Assembly (NCBI GenBank): GCA_016714045.1
Contig: JADJNY010000009.1
Location: 124,001-188,000, forward strand
Direction of reading: 5' to 3'
DNA from: Planctomycetota bacterium
GTDB taxonomy: Bacteria > Planctomycetota > UBA1135 > GCA-002686595
DNA: 64,000 nt
Of the stretch, positions 1 through 9,125 are shown piece by piece. The stretch's first letter is position 1; each line of letters begins with the position of its first letter. Both the position numbers and the translations under genes were made by a program. Below the pieces are notes generated by a model. It made no database searches. It had not been told where the DNA came from and saw only the letters and a program-made list of their open reading frames with translations.

Positions 1-15
1 CGCGCGGAGCGTGCC

Positions 16-708
16 GTGAGCCGCGAGCTCGACGTGCGCCACGAACGCGTCGCGACCCGCGCGCGGCCTGGAGCGCGGCTCCTCTACGCGAGCGACCTGC
101 ACCTCGGCTGGCCGTGGACCCGATGTGTGCCGAATCAAGTGCTCGCCGCCGTGCGCGCGACGCAGCCCGACGCGCTGCTCCTCGGCGGCGACTTGTGCGA
201 TGGAGCGCGCTCCTTGCCGGCGCTCGCCGCGCTGGTGCGCAGCGCGCGCGAGCTCACCCACGTCCTGGCCGTGCCCGGCAACCACGACCTGCGGCTCGGC
301 GCCGATCGTGTGCGCGCCACGGTCGTCGAGTCGGGCGGCGCATGGCTCGTCGAGCGCGCGCACGCGGCGCGCGGGTTCGTGGTCGAGGGGCGGGCGCTGG
401 CCCGCGGCGCCGAGACAGCGAACGACGGGAGCGCGCGCGTCCTCTGCGCGCACCGTCCCGCGATCGTGTCCGCGGCGGCGCGCGCCGGCTTCGACGTCGT
501 GCTCGCGGGACACCTGCACGGCGGGCAGTGCGTGCTGTTCGAGCGCGGCGGTCGCCTCTACCCCTACGCGTGGCTCGATCGATGGAACGGGCTGCGCTTC
601 GAGCTCGGCGGGACGACGATGCTCGTCAGCCGCGGCGCGGGCGATGCGCTCCCGCTCCGCTTCCGCTGTCCGCGCGAGGTCGTCTTGTGTGAGCTCGTCA
701 GCGCGTGA
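16..708 (+). CDS. Calcineurin-like metallophosphoesterase
   Basis: Predicted metal-dependent phosphoesterase, 230 residues if the GTG at 16 is the start. The metal-ligand motifs of the superfamily occur in order: DLH at residues 27-29, GGD at 57-59, GNHD at 88-91, a CAH histidine at 146 and GHLHGG at 165-170. No signal peptide or membrane helix is visible, so it is probably cytoplasmic. The substrate cannot be read from the sequence. The frame is open to the window edge with no upstream stop, so the true start may lie outside. It converges on the desaturase gene, and the two share the hairpin at 715-739. Superfamily assignment is secure; specific function is unknown. Confidence 0.85.
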   Translation: MSRELDVRHERVATRARPGARLLYASDLHLGWPWTRCVPNQVLAAVRATQPDALLLGGDLCDGARSLPALAALVRSARELTHVLAVPGNHDLRLGADRVRATVVESGGAWLVERAHAARGFVVEGRALARGAETANDGSARVLCAHRPAIVSAAARAGFDVVLAGHLHGGQCVLFERGGRLYPYAWLDRWNGLRFELGGTTMLVSRGAGDALPLRFRCPREVVLCELVSA

Positions 709-714
709 AACGCA

Positions 715-739
715 CACGGCCCCGTCCAGCGGGGCCGTG
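715..739. terminator. Bidirectional intrinsic-type terminator hairpin
   Basis: A perfect 10-bp GC-rich stem (715-724 pairing with 730-739) closes a 5-base loop. It lies between the convergent phosphoesterase (ends 708) and desaturase (ends 763). There is no clear U-tract on either side, so the call rests on the stem and its position. Confidence 0.6.
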
Positions 740-762
740 CAAGCGTCGGTGCGAGAGCGCGC

Positions 763-1725
763 TCAGCGCTTCAGGTGCTGCCAGCGGCGCTCGACGATCT
801 TCACCGGCACCGGGTTCAGGTCCCACACGAGCCCGAGCGTCTTCAACACGACGAGCCCGTAGTACGTGAGGTCGTACTCCCACCACAGGAAGCCGTTGCG
901 CGCGGACGGCTGGTAGTAGTGGTGGTTGTTGTGCCAGCCCTCGCCGAGCGTGAGGATCGCGAGCCACGGGTTGTTGCGGCTCGTGTCCGTCGTTTCGTAC
1001 GGACGCGAACCGAACAGGTGCGACAGCGAGTTGATCGTGAACGTCGCGTGGCCGAGCACGATCGTCGAGATCAGCCCCCACACGACCATCTGGAACCCGC
1101 TCGTGCCGAGCGACGGGTTCATCGCATTCAGGAGCGCGCCGAGCCCGAAGAGCGACAGGAAGAGCAGCGCCGGCACCAGCATGTCGAAGCGGTCGAGGAA
1201 GCACAGCTCCGGGTAGCGCGTCAGGTCCGGCACGCGCTCGACGCGCGTCTTGAAGTTGCGCCGGTCCGTGATCCAGCCAACGTGCGCCCACCAGAAGCCG
1301 TTGCGGATCGGCGAGTGGATGTCCTGCTCGTCGTCGGAGTGCTGATGGTGGTGGCGATGGTGCGCCGCCCACCAGAGCGGGCCGCGCTGCACGGCACTCG
1401 CGCCCATCACCGCGAACACGAACTGCATCGGGCGGCTCGTCTTGAACGCGCGGTGCGAGAAGTAGCGGTGGTAGAAGCCCGTGATCGCGAACATGCGCAC
1501 GACGTACAGCGCGAACGCAACACCGACCGCGACCCAGCTCCACCCGACGAGGAACACGAACCCGCAGGCGAGGTGGAGCAGCGCGAAGGGGAGCACGCGC
1601 ACCCAGTCGAAGCCCTTCGACTTCACGGTCGCGTCCTCGCGCCCGGCCCAGGTGTCGAACCAACGGACGACGGCGAGCAGGGATTCGTGGCCGCGGGAGC
1701 GGCGGGTCTCGAGGTGGGTAGTCAT
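763..1725 (-). CDS. Acyl-CoA/acyl-lipid fatty acid desaturase (delta-9 type)
   Basis: Integral-membrane di-iron desaturase of 320 residues that would introduce a double bond into a fatty acyl chain. The three histidine boxes are present: HRYFSH at 86-91, HRHHH at 123-127 and HNNHH at about 265-269. An additional ligand-type motif, NSLSH, lies near 232-236. Hydrophobic helices fall near 42-80 and 183-230, as in the stearoyl-CoA desaturase fold, and the length is usual for bacterial members. It was likely acquired for membrane-fluidity control, though nothing in the flanks shows how it is regulated. Family call is firm; whether the substrate is acyl-CoA or acyl-lipid cannot be told. Confidence 0.92.
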   Translation of the reverse strand: MTTHLETRRSRGHESLLAVVRWFDTWAGREDATVKSKGFDWVRVLPFALLHLACGFVFLVGWSWVAVGVAFALYVVRMFAITGFYHRYFSHRAFKTSRPMQFVFAVMGASAVQRGPLWWAAHHRHHHQHSDDEQDIHSPIRNGFWWAHVGWITDRRNFKTRVERVPDLTRYPELCFLDRFDMLVPALLFLSLFGLGALLNAMNPSLGTSGFQMVVWGLISTIVLGHATFTINSLSHLFGSRPYETTDTSRNNPWLAILTLGEGWHNNHHYYQPSARNGFLWWEYDLTYYGLVVLKTLGLVWDLNPVPVKIVERRWQHLKR

Positions 1726-2153
1726 GCTGTGGAGGTCGGAGTCGGAGAGCGCCAGCTCCAGCGCGATCCGGCCGCGCGGGCTCCCACGCCCCCGCGGCGC
1801 GCCCGATCAGGGGGGCGCGTGCGCCCGGACGCTCCTTGCGGCAGAGGTCCGGACCCGGTTCTGGAACGACGATCGATACGAACGGGGCCCCATCACGCCG
1901 TCCGTCCCGGGAGCGCGCAAGGAGGAACCGGGGAGACCTTCGGGAAAGTGTCCGTAGCGCGCGGGGAGGCGGTTCCGGGCGCCGCAATCGCGCACCGACG
2001 GCCTCACAGGACAGCTCCTTTGCGCACCTCGCGGCCTCGCGTCCGCACCGCCGCGTCGCGCCACGCGCGTCGCACACCGCCGCGGCCGAACGACGCGCGC
2101 TCGAGGTCACCCGAGGCGCGGTGGAGCTCCCGCACCGGGTCCGACCCAGCGTC
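1726..2153. other. Intergenic region upstream of the desaturase gene
   Basis: About 430 bases between the desaturase start and the stop of the beta-helix protein, both on the minus strand. I see no convincing gene, RNA or repeat. Short open frames here have no start context and no protein-like composition. It should hold the desaturase promoter, but I cannot place it. Confidence 0.4.
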
Positions 2154-3890
2154 TCACCAGGCGATACGCCAACCGTTCGTCACGTTCGCCGTCGCGGGCG
2201 GACAGAACGAGCTCGAGGCGCTGCGGTAGTAGACGGAGTAGTAGCGCACGGCGCCGCTGCCGACGACCACGCCGCCGCGCTGCGACAGCGTCGTCGACGC
2301 GTCCTGCGGAAAGCTCGCGTCGGGGAAACGCGCCGCGCCCGCGACCGCGGCGCGCGGCCGGAGGCGCACGACCGTCCCGCCCGCGCAGAGGACGCCGTCG
2401 TGGAAGACTCGATCGTCCAGCGCGTCGTGCTGCAGGAAGAGCGTCGTCGTGCTCGCGGGCAGATCGCTCGCGTCGAGCACGACGTCGTCGGCGGCCGGCG
2501 TGCCCGACGCGACGAGCCGCGCGCCAGCCGCGACGGCGGAGCTCGCGCAACCGTGGCCGATCGCGCCGAAGTTCCCGCACGGGCACGGCGTCGTGTGGTG
2601 CGTCGGCGCGGCGTCGCCGGAGCAGAACGGGCGCGAATCGGTCGGCGGGTACTCGTACGCGCCGATGTCGCTCGCGGGCGAACCCGAGCCCGTGTTCAAG
2701 GTCACCGGATCGTCGACGCTGCGCGGCTCCTGGGCGAAGTCGAACGGGGTGCCGAACGGGCCCAGGTACTGACCCGCGTCGATGCACGGCGAGAACGGGC
2801 CGAGCCGCAGATCGAGCTGGGCGAGGTCGACGAACGCAGGGTCGGCGGAGAGGTTGCCCGTGCCCGCCACGCCGCCGGGGATGCAGCAGTATTGGGCGGA
2901 CGTGCCCTGGAACTGGTCGGCGACCGTCTGCGAGCCGGTGCTTCCGAGGTTGAAGGCCACGATCGAGTTGAGCGCGCTCACGCCCCCGGTGAGCGCGCCG
3001 ACGCCCGGAGCAAGGGCGTGGTTTCCGACCACCGTGCAGTACCGGACCGCGACGCTGCTCGGCGAGCTTCCGACCACGGCGCTCGCCGTGCTGCCGCGGT
3101 TGTCGACGAGCAGGCTCGAGGTGATCCGCACGGCGCCCGGGCTTCCGCAACCGATGGCGCCCGCGCCGGAGCTCGCGGTGTTGCCCTGGAACGAGCAGTA
3201 GACGAGGTCCGCGAAGGCGCTCTCGACGTGGAGCGGCTGACAGAGGTTGTCCTCGAATCGGACCCCGGTGAAGCCGATGGTCGTGTTGACGAGCGTGCCG
3301 ATCACGCTGACCGCAGGTCCCGCCGTGCAACCCGTGATCGTGCAGTTCGCGAGGCTCGGCACGCCGCAGTTCACGAGCAGCGCGCCGCCGGACGCATCCG
3401 CGCCCGCGCCATCGGCGCGCCCTCCGGCGAGCGTGCAACCGTCGAGAAGGAACAGGCTGTCCTCCCACCCCGGGCAGTAGCGGACCACGTGCAGCGAGTT
3501 CTCGGTGAACGCGCCGAGCGCGTCGTCCCCGGCGAGATCGCCGGAGAGGATCGTGGAGTTCGCGGCGACGTTGCGCTGACCGAGGCTCGTCTCGCCGCCG
3601 GCGAACCCGCCGTAGAGCTCGTCGCCGTCGTCGAGCACGAACGACGCGGTGCGCACGCCCGTGGCGGACGGGAGGTAGGTCCCGCGCGCGATCCAGAACG
3701 TGCGACCACCGGGCGCGTTCTGCAGCGCGACCTGGAGCCCGAGCGCGCCGCGATAGGCGTTGGCCCAGCTCGTCCCATTGTTCAGCCCCGTCGTGAGGTT
3801 GGCGTCGACGTAGACCTGCGCGCTCGCCGTGGCGGTAGTGATCACGAGCGTGGCGAGAGCTCCGGTCAGGCGGAGGCGAGTGGTGAGCAT
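2154..3890 (-). CDS. Secreted right-handed beta-helix protein with planctomycete-type C-terminal module
   Basis: Exported protein of 578 residues. A signal peptide spans about residues 1-24, ending ASA before Q25. Residues ~26-420 are rich in Gly, Ser, Asn and Thr with short repeats (NCTITGC, YCSFQGN, YCTVVGN), as in parallel beta-helix (pectin-lyase-like) surface proteins. Near 375-420 a PCIDAG ... DIGAYEY segment matches the end of 'choice-of-anchor Q' type domains. The last ~150 residues form a separate module (CPCGN, GHGCASS, LFLQHDALD, YYSVYYRSA, FCPP, NGW..W) that also ends the FG-GAP protein at 6516-8105. No catalytic residues are evident, so an adhesive or structural cell-surface role is the best guess. 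Confidence 0.8.
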   Translation of the reverse strand: MLTTRLRLTGALATLVITTATASAQVYVDANLTTGLNNGTSWANAYRGALGLQVALQNAPGGRTFWIARGTYLPSATGVRTASFVLDDGDELYGGFAGGETSLGQRNVAANSTILSGDLAGDDALGAFTENSLHVVRYCPGWEDSLFLLDGCTLAGGRADGAGADASGGALLVNCGVPSLANCTITGCTAGPAVSVIGTLVNTTIGFTGVRFEDNLCQPLHVESAFADLVYCSFQGNTASSGAGAIGCGSPGAVRITSSLLVDNRGSTASAVVGSSPSSVAVRYCTVVGNHALAPGVGALTGGVSALNSIVAFNLGSTGSQTVADQFQGTSAQYCCIPGGVAGTGNLSADPAFVDLAQLDLRLGPFSPCIDAGQYLGPFGTPFDFAQEPRSVDDPVTLNTGSGSPASDIGAYEYPPTDSRPFCSGDAAPTHHTTPCPCGNFGAIGHGCASSAVAAGARLVASGTPAADDVVLDASDLPASTTTLFLQHDALDDRVFHDGVLCAGGTVVRLRPRAAVAGAARFPDASFPQDASTTLSQRGGVVVGSGAVRYYSVYYRSASSSFCPPATANVTNGWRIAW

Positions 3891-4027
3891 GGAAGGGCTC
3901 CGTGGCTGCGAGGGAGCTCCGAGGCTAACACGCCAAGCCTGCCCCGGGGCGCGGCTCGCCGAAGAGGTCGTGTCGCTACAGCACGCCCCGTTTGGAGCGG
4001 AGCTCCGCCGCGCGGGTCACGAAACGA

Positions 4028-4056
4028 ATCCGCGCCTCGTTGCCCGAGGCGCGGAT
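4028..4056 (-). terminator. Terminator hairpin after the S9 peptidase gene
   Basis: A perfect 12-bp stem (4028-4039 with 4045-4056) closes a 5-base loop. Read on the minus strand it follows the peptidase stop and is succeeded by a T-containing stretch (ATTCGTTTCG). It is one of two hairpins in tandem. Confidence 0.65.
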
Positions 4057-4069
4057 CGTGTCACAACGT

Positions 4070-4091
4070 GCGCGGCCGCAAGAGGCCGCGC
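4070..4091 (-). terminator. Second hairpin after the S9 peptidase gene
   Basis: An 8-bp GC-only stem (4070-4077 with 4084-4091) with a 6-base loop lies between the peptidase stop at 4106 and the stronger hairpin at 4028-4056. It is probably part of the same termination region. Confidence 0.45.
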
Positions 4092-4105
4092 GATCGCTGC
4101 TCGCC

Positions 4106-6250
4106 TCACGGCGCCTTCGGCTTCGCCTCGTCCTTCTTCTCGAACGCGAGGTTGCGCGCGTGCTTCGTCACGTCGTACGGAGCGGGTTCGCCGCCGAGGT
4201 ACTGGTGGAAGAAGTCGAGGTGCGCGTTGTAGTAGAACGCCATCTCGTGCCACGCGGGCCAGTGACCGGCGTTCGGGAAGACGACGAGGCGCGCCGGCAC
4301 GTTCATCTTCCGCAGCGCCGTGTAGTACGCGAGGCTCTGCGTGTAGGGCACGCGGTAGTCGAGCTCGCCCGTGATCACGAGCGCCGGCGTCTTGAAGTTC
4401 TTGACGTGGTTGCTCGGCGTCCAGCGCTGGTAGTCCTCGCTCTCCCACGGCGCGCCGCGGAAGTCGTGCTCGGGGAACCACATCTCCTCGGTGGCCCCAT
4501 ACTCGGCCTCGAGGTCGTACACGCCCATCATCGACGCGATGCACTTGAAGCGCGTCGTGTGGCCCTGCATCCACATCGTCATGTAACCGCCGTAGCTCCA
4601 GCCCATGACGCCGACCTTGTCCTTGTCGACGTACGGGAGCTTCTCGAGCTCGTCGGTCACCTTCATCAGGTCGCGGTAGACGCGCCCACCCCAATCGCCG
4701 GTGATGCCGTCGGTCAGGTCCTGACCGTAGCCCGTCGAGCCCGTCGGGTTGAAGAACGCGACGACGTAGCCCTTCGCGGGATAGACCTGCCAGTCGCCGC
4801 GGAACGCGTCGGCCCACTGCGACTGCGGTCCGCCGTGCACGTTCAGGATGAGCGGGTACTTCTTCGACGGGTCGAAGCCGTGCGGTTTCACGACGAAGCC
4901 GTGCACCTTGTAGTCGCCGTCGCCCTGGAACCAGAACTCCTCGGCGGGGCGGAAGTCGACCTCGTTCGCGATCGCTTCGTTCACGGTCGTGAGCGCCTTC
5001 GGCGTCGACTTGTCGAAGCTCGCGGCGAAGAGCTCGGTCGGTTCGCTGATCGAGCGGTGTGTGTAGACGACGCCCGTGTCGTTCTTCGCGAGCTCCCAGC
5101 CCGCGATGAAGCCGTGGCGCAGGAGCTCGACGGGCTTCGCGCCGTTGACGGAGATCTCGTAGAGCGGATTGCGGCCGTGGTGCTCGGCCTGGAAGACGAG
5201 CCCCTTCGAGTCGCTCCTCCAGCGCAGATCGCCGACCATGAAGTCGAACGTCGAGCGGTCCGTGAGGTAGCGCGTCGTCTTCGACTGGCGGTCGTAGAGC
5301 GCGAGGCGCTTCAGATCCGACTCGTAACCCGGCGTCGCCTGGCTCACGTAGCCGATGTAACGGCCGTCCGGCGAGTAGAGCGGCTCGCCGTCCCAGCCCT
5401 TGTTCGCGGCGGTGACGTTCTTCGCCGTCGTCTCCGTGACCTCGCCGTCGACGGGCACGACCCACAGGTCGACGTTCGTCGAGAACGCCTCGTCTTGGTC
5501 GTGGTTCGAGACGTAGCAGAGCTCCTTCGAATCCGGCGAGAACGCGAAGCCGCGGCCGCCGAGCGAAAACGTCGGGCTCTCGAAGTCGCCCGGCGTCATG
5601 TCCTTCACGACCTTGCCGGTCGCGGCGTCGATCAAGAGGACGTGCGTGCGCTTGCCGTCGTACCAGCTCGTCCAGTGGCGGTAGTACAGGTCGTCGGCGA
5701 CGTGCACCTTGAGCTTGCCCTTCTCGAGCCCGTCCGCGTTCTTCGCGTTGCAGTCGGCGTCGATGCCGCACCCGGGGAAGAGATCGCTCGTCGCGGCGAT
5801 CCACTTGCCGTCGGGCGACCACACGGCGCTCGAAAGGCCGGGCGCCCAGCTCGTCAGCTTCTTCGGCTCGCCGCCGTCGATCGGCATGACCCACAACTGG
5901 CCGCCGCCGTCGCGCGAGGACGAGAAGAGGAGCTTCTTCCCGTCGGGCGAGAACGACGGGTCCGTGTCGTTGTTCTTGCCGCCGGTCATCTGCCGCAGGC
6001 CCGTGCCGTCGGCGTTCATGACCCAGATCTCCGACCACGTCTTGCCCGCTTCGAGCTCGTAGCGCTTCACGCCGAACGCGACGAGCTTGCAGTCGGGCGA
6101 GAGGGCGGGCGCCGAGAGCGTCGCGCACTTGTAGAAGTCGGCGATCTCCATCGCGCGCTTCTCGGGCGCGGAGGCACCGAACAACGCGAACGTGGAGGCG
6201 CAGGCGGGCAGGCTCGAGAGCGTGAGGAAGAGGACGGCGAACGGTTTCAC
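4106..6250 (-). CDS. S9 family prolyl oligopeptidase / dipeptidyl aminopeptidase
   Basis: Exported serine peptidase of 714 residues that cleaves peptides, probably in the periplasm. The N terminus looks like a signal peptide ending near an SSLPAC lipobox-like stretch. A WD40/TolB-like beta-propeller follows, with repeated SPDGK blades (for example FSPDGKK and WSPDGKW), and then a C-terminal alpha/beta-hydrolase domain. The catalytic triad is visible as Ser552 in GWSYGGY, Asp631 in ELDYR and His663 in NAGHW. I chose the GTG at 6250 because AGGAG lies about 7 bases upstream and the signal peptide begins there; the frame stays open ~98 codons further upstream, but that extension looks non-coding. 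Confidence 0.93.
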   Translation of the reverse strand: MKPFAVLFLTLSSLPACASTFALFGASAPEKRAMEIADFYKCATLSAPALSPDCKLVAFGVKRYELEAGKTWSEIWVMNADGTGLRQMTGGKNNDTDPSFSPDGKKLLFSSSRDGGGQLWVMPIDGGEPKKLTSWAPGLSSAVWSPDGKWIAATSDLFPGCGIDADCNAKNADGLEKGKLKVHVADDLYYRHWTSWYDGKRTHVLLIDAATGKVVKDMTPGDFESPTFSLGGRGFAFSPDSKELCYVSNHDQDEAFSTNVDLWVVPVDGEVTETTAKNVTAANKGWDGEPLYSPDGRYIGYVSQATPGYESDLKRLALYDRQSKTTRYLTDRSTFDFMVGDLRWRSDSKGLVFQAEHHGRNPLYEISVNGAKPVELLRHGFIAGWELAKNDTGVVYTHRSISEPTELFAASFDKSTPKALTTVNEAIANEVDFRPAEEFWFQGDGDYKVHGFVVKPHGFDPSKKYPLILNVHGGPQSQWADAFRGDWQVYPAKGYVVAFFNPTGSTGYGQDLTDGITGDWGGRVYRDLMKVTDELEKLPYVDKDKVGVMGWSYGGYMTMWMQGHTTRFKCIASMMGVYDLEAEYGATEEMWFPEHDFRGAPWESEDYQRWTPSNHVKNFKTPALVITGELDYRVPYTQSLAYYTALRKMNVPARLVVFPNAGHWPAWHEMAFYYNAHLDFFHQYLGGEPAPYDVTKHARNLAFEKKDEAKPKAP

Positions 6251-6515
6251 ACGGAGCTCCTGGTCTGGGGGACGTCGCGCACGGGCGCGCCGCGGACATG
6301 CTAGAGGCGCTTCGCCGCGAGCGCACGTCGCGGTTGCGTTCGTCCCGAGGCAAGACCGTGCACCCGAAGTCGGGGCCCGCCGCCATGCGCTCTGGTGCGG
6401 ACCGCCCGTGAAAGGGACGTCACGCCCCGCGCGCGGCGGTCGCAGTAGGGTTGATCGAGCGCGCACCCCGTGCGCGTGTTGCGCCCTCCGACCATCCCGA
6501 CCTCGCTCCCCCAGC

Positions 6516-8105
6516 ATGCCGCGCGCCTCGATTTCCCTCCTCATCCTCGCCGTCCTCGTTCCGACCTCCGCGCGCTCTCAGACGCTCCAATTCCAGGCGC
6601 GGCAGGACTTCGACCTCGCCGCGGAGTTCCCTCGCCAGGACGCGATGGCGGACTTCGACCACGACGGGCACCTCGACCTCGCGGTCACGAACCTGGGCAA
6701 CGGCGGAGGCCGCATCGACGTGCACTGGGGCGACGGAGCCGGGGACTTCGGGAACAACTACGAAATCAACCTCCCCAACGCGGAGTGCATCGGCCTCGGG
6801 GACTTCGACGCGGACGGTTGGGTGGACCTTGTCGCCGGCGGGATCGGGTGGGCGCAGCAGGCCGTGCACGTGCTGCGCAACGACCACGCGGGCGGCTTCA
6901 CGTACATGAGCACGGTGTACCCGCTCGCGTGGGAGCCGAAGGGCATCACGACCGGCGACTACAACGGCGACGGACACCTCGACCTCGCGGTCGTGTCGAC
7001 GTCGAGTTCGGCCGTGCTGAGCTGGTTCGCGGGCAACGGGAGCTTCGGCTTCAGCACGTTCCACCTCGTGCCGTCGACGTACAACAACACGGGCGAGCGC
7101 CTGATCACCGGCGATTTCAACGGAGACGGGCTCTCCGACCTCGCGATGTCGCACACGAGCGGCGTGCGCGTCTTCCCGAACCCCGGGAACGGCAACTTCC
7201 AGAACACCTTCGACCTACCGCAGGTCGAGCACGACATCGGGCTCCAGGCGATCGACGCGACGGGCGACGGCGTGCTCGACCTGTTCGTGCTGAGCGATTC
7301 GGGGCACTTCTCGATGTGGCGCGGCCTCGGCGACGGGACGTTCGCGCTGAACTTCGAATCGACGCCCGGCGGCTACACGCGCGACCTCTCCGTCGGCGAC
7401 GTGAACCGCGATGGGCTCCTCGACGTCGTGATGCCGCGTTCGCCGGGCTTCCAAGTGCTGCTCGGCCAGCTCGACGGCACGTTCATGCCGCCGCAGATCG
7501 TGTCGACGGGCCTGCAGCCGATGACGTGCTCGCTCGGCGACTGGGACGAGGACGGCTGGCTCGACGTCGCCGTGTCGTGCAACAACGCGGGCGGCCAGGC
7601 CTACCTCTCCGTGCACGTGCAGGCGGAAGAGCTCGTGCAGAGCTTCTGCGCGCCCGGCGCGGCCGACGTGATCGCGTGCCCGTGCGGCAATGCGGGCGGT
7701 GCGGGGCGCGGGTGCGCGAACTCCGTCGTCGCGGACGGAGCGCTGCTCGCAACGAGCGGGAGCGCGAGTTCCGACACGCTCGCGCTCGCCGCGTCCGGGA
7801 TGCCGTCGATCGCGTCGGTCGCGGCGATCTTCCTGCAGGGCGACGCGCTCGATCTGTCGGGCACCGTGTTCGGCGACGGCGTGCGCTGCGTCGACGGCAA
7901 CCTGATCCGTCTCGGCTCGAAGGCGACGCCCGCGGGGAGCGCGCAGTACCCCGAAGCCGGCAACGCGAGCGTGTCGACGCGGGGCCAAGTGACGCCGGGC
8001 AGCGGCGTACGGCGCGCGTACCAGGTCTACTACCGCAACGCCGCCGCGGCGTTCTGCCCGCCGGGGACGTTCAACGCGACGAACGGCGTGACGGTCGTGT
8101 GGTAG
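6516..8105 (+). CDS. Secreted FG-GAP/VCBS repeat protein with planctomycete-type C-terminal module
   Basis: Exported surface protein of 529 residues. A signal peptide covers about residues 1-22 (..SARS-Q). At least seven calcium-binding-like FG-GAP/VCBS repeats follow, each with a DxDxDGxxDL core such as DFDHDGHLDL, DYNGDGHLDL, DFNGDGLSDL and DWDEDGWLDV. This should fold as a beta-propeller of the integrin-alpha type. The last ~150 residues carry the same module as the protein at 2154-3890, beginning FCAPG..CPCGN and ending FCPPGTFNATNG..VW. The start ATG at 6516 is set by the signal peptide. Role is likely adhesion or cell-surface display; no enzymatic motif is present. Confidence 0.85.
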   Translation: MPRASISLLILAVLVPTSARSQTLQFQARQDFDLAAEFPRQDAMADFDHDGHLDLAVTNLGNGGGRIDVHWGDGAGDFGNNYEINLPNAECIGLGDFDADGWVDLVAGGIGWAQQAVHVLRNDHAGGFTYMSTVYPLAWEPKGITTGDYNGDGHLDLAVVSTSSSAVLSWFAGNGSFGFSTFHLVPSTYNNTGERLITGDFNGDGLSDLAMSHTSGVRVFPNPGNGNFQNTFDLPQVEHDIGLQAIDATGDGVLDLFVLSDSGHFSMWRGLGDGTFALNFESTPGGYTRDLSVGDVNRDGLLDVVMPRSPGFQVLLGQLDGTFMPPQIVSTGLQPMTCSLGDWDEDGWLDVAVSCNNAGGQAYLSVHVQAEELVQSFCAPGAADVIACPCGNAGGAGRGCANSVVADGALLATSGSASSDTLALAASGMPSIASVAAIFLQGDALDLSGTVFGDGVRCVDGNLIRLGSKATPAGSAQYPEAGNASVSTRGQVTPGSGVRRAYQVYYRNAAAAFCPPGTFNATNGVTVVW

Positions 8106-8288
8106 GTCGCGACGCGCGCACCGCGACCCGGCTTGGCAGGTGACGAACCGCGCGCCTCACGCGCCGTGATCCGGCGTCGCGGATGACGACACGCACGGCG
8201 TGTCCGCCGCGACCTGGCATCGCGAGCGCGCGTCGCTAGCCTGGGCGGCCCGCTTCGCGCCGACGCGCGACGGCTCGGAGCTCTGCCC

Positions 8289-8876
8289 ATGGTCCTCACC
8301 CCCTCCACGATGCTGCCCCTCGGCACCCAGGCGCCCGCGTTCGACCTGGTCGACGCGGTCAGCGGGAAGCCGTTCACGCTCGACTCGTTCCGCGGGAAGG
8401 ACGGTCTCGTCGTGATCTTCCTGTGCTCGCACTGCCCGTACGTGAAGCACCTGCGCGACGGGCTCGCGAAGTTCGCGCTCGACTATGCGTCGACGAAGCT
8501 CGGCGTCGTCGCGATCAGCGCGAACGATCCGGTGTCGCACCCCGCGGATTCGCCCGAAGGCCTCGCGAAGGAAGCGCGCGCGGCGGGGTGGAGCTTCCCC
8601 GTGCTCTTCGACGCGACGCAGTCGGTCGCGAAGGCCTACACCGCGGCGTGCACGCCGGACTTCTTCCTCTTCGACGCGCAGCGGAAGCTCGTCTACCGCG
8701 GCCAATTCGACGCGAGCCGCCCGGGCAACCCGCACGCGGTCACCGGCGCCGACCTGCGCGCGGCGTGTGACGCGCTGCTCGCTGGCAAGCCCGTCGCGAA
8801 GGACCAGAAGCCGAGCATCGGCTGCAACATCAAGTGGCGCGCGGGGAACGAGCCCGAGTACTTCCCGCCGCGGTAA
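8289..8876 (+). CDS. Thioredoxin-family redoxin (AhpC/TSA-like)
   Basis: Thioredoxin-fold protein of 195 residues. The active site reads C46-SH-C49 followed by PYVKH, typical of a peroxiredoxin-like subgroup of bacterial redoxins with two vicinal cysteines. It keeps the family's TPDFFLFD segment, with the cis-proline region after 'AACTPDF', and a late SIGCNIKW cysteine. There is no signal peptide, so it probably works in the cytoplasm as a thiol reductase or peroxidase. Neighbours are unrelated. Fold assignment is secure; substrate is unknown. Confidence 0.88.
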   Translation: MVLTPSTMLPLGTQAPAFDLVDAVSGKPFTLDSFRGKDGLVVIFLCSHCPYVKHLRDGLAKFALDYASTKLGVVAISANDPVSHPADSPEGLAKEARAAGWSFPVLFDATQSVAKAYTAACTPDFFLFDAQRKLVYRGQFDASRPGNPHAVTGADLRAACDALLAGKPVAKDQKPSIGCNIKWRAGNEPEYFPPR

Positions 8877-9064
8877 CACGGCGCGGGCGTAGAGGAGCAC
8901 GTCCGCGGCGTCTCGAGGCGATGACGGATCGACGCCACGTGCGCCCGATCTTGATCGGTGTTCGCGTCGGTGCAGGCTCGAAGGTGCGAGCTCCAGCTCG
9001 AACTGTCCTTGCCCGTACATGGACCCGTGCTTCGTTCAACGAATTGGTTCTGAACGCGGAACAG

Positions 9065-9101
9065 CGCCGCCCGCACCCTCGTTTGGAGGGAACGGGCGGC
9101 G
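9065..9101 (-). terminator. Terminator after the lipoprotein gene at 9126
   Basis: A two-tier hairpin: a 9-bp outer stem (9065-9073 with 9093-9101) encloses a 5-bp inner stem (9076-9080 with 9086-9090) and a GTTTG loop. On the minus strand it begins about 25 bases past the stop of the gene ending at 9126. Confidence 0.7.
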
Positions 9102-9125
9102 AGAAGCGATGCACTCACCCCAAGA

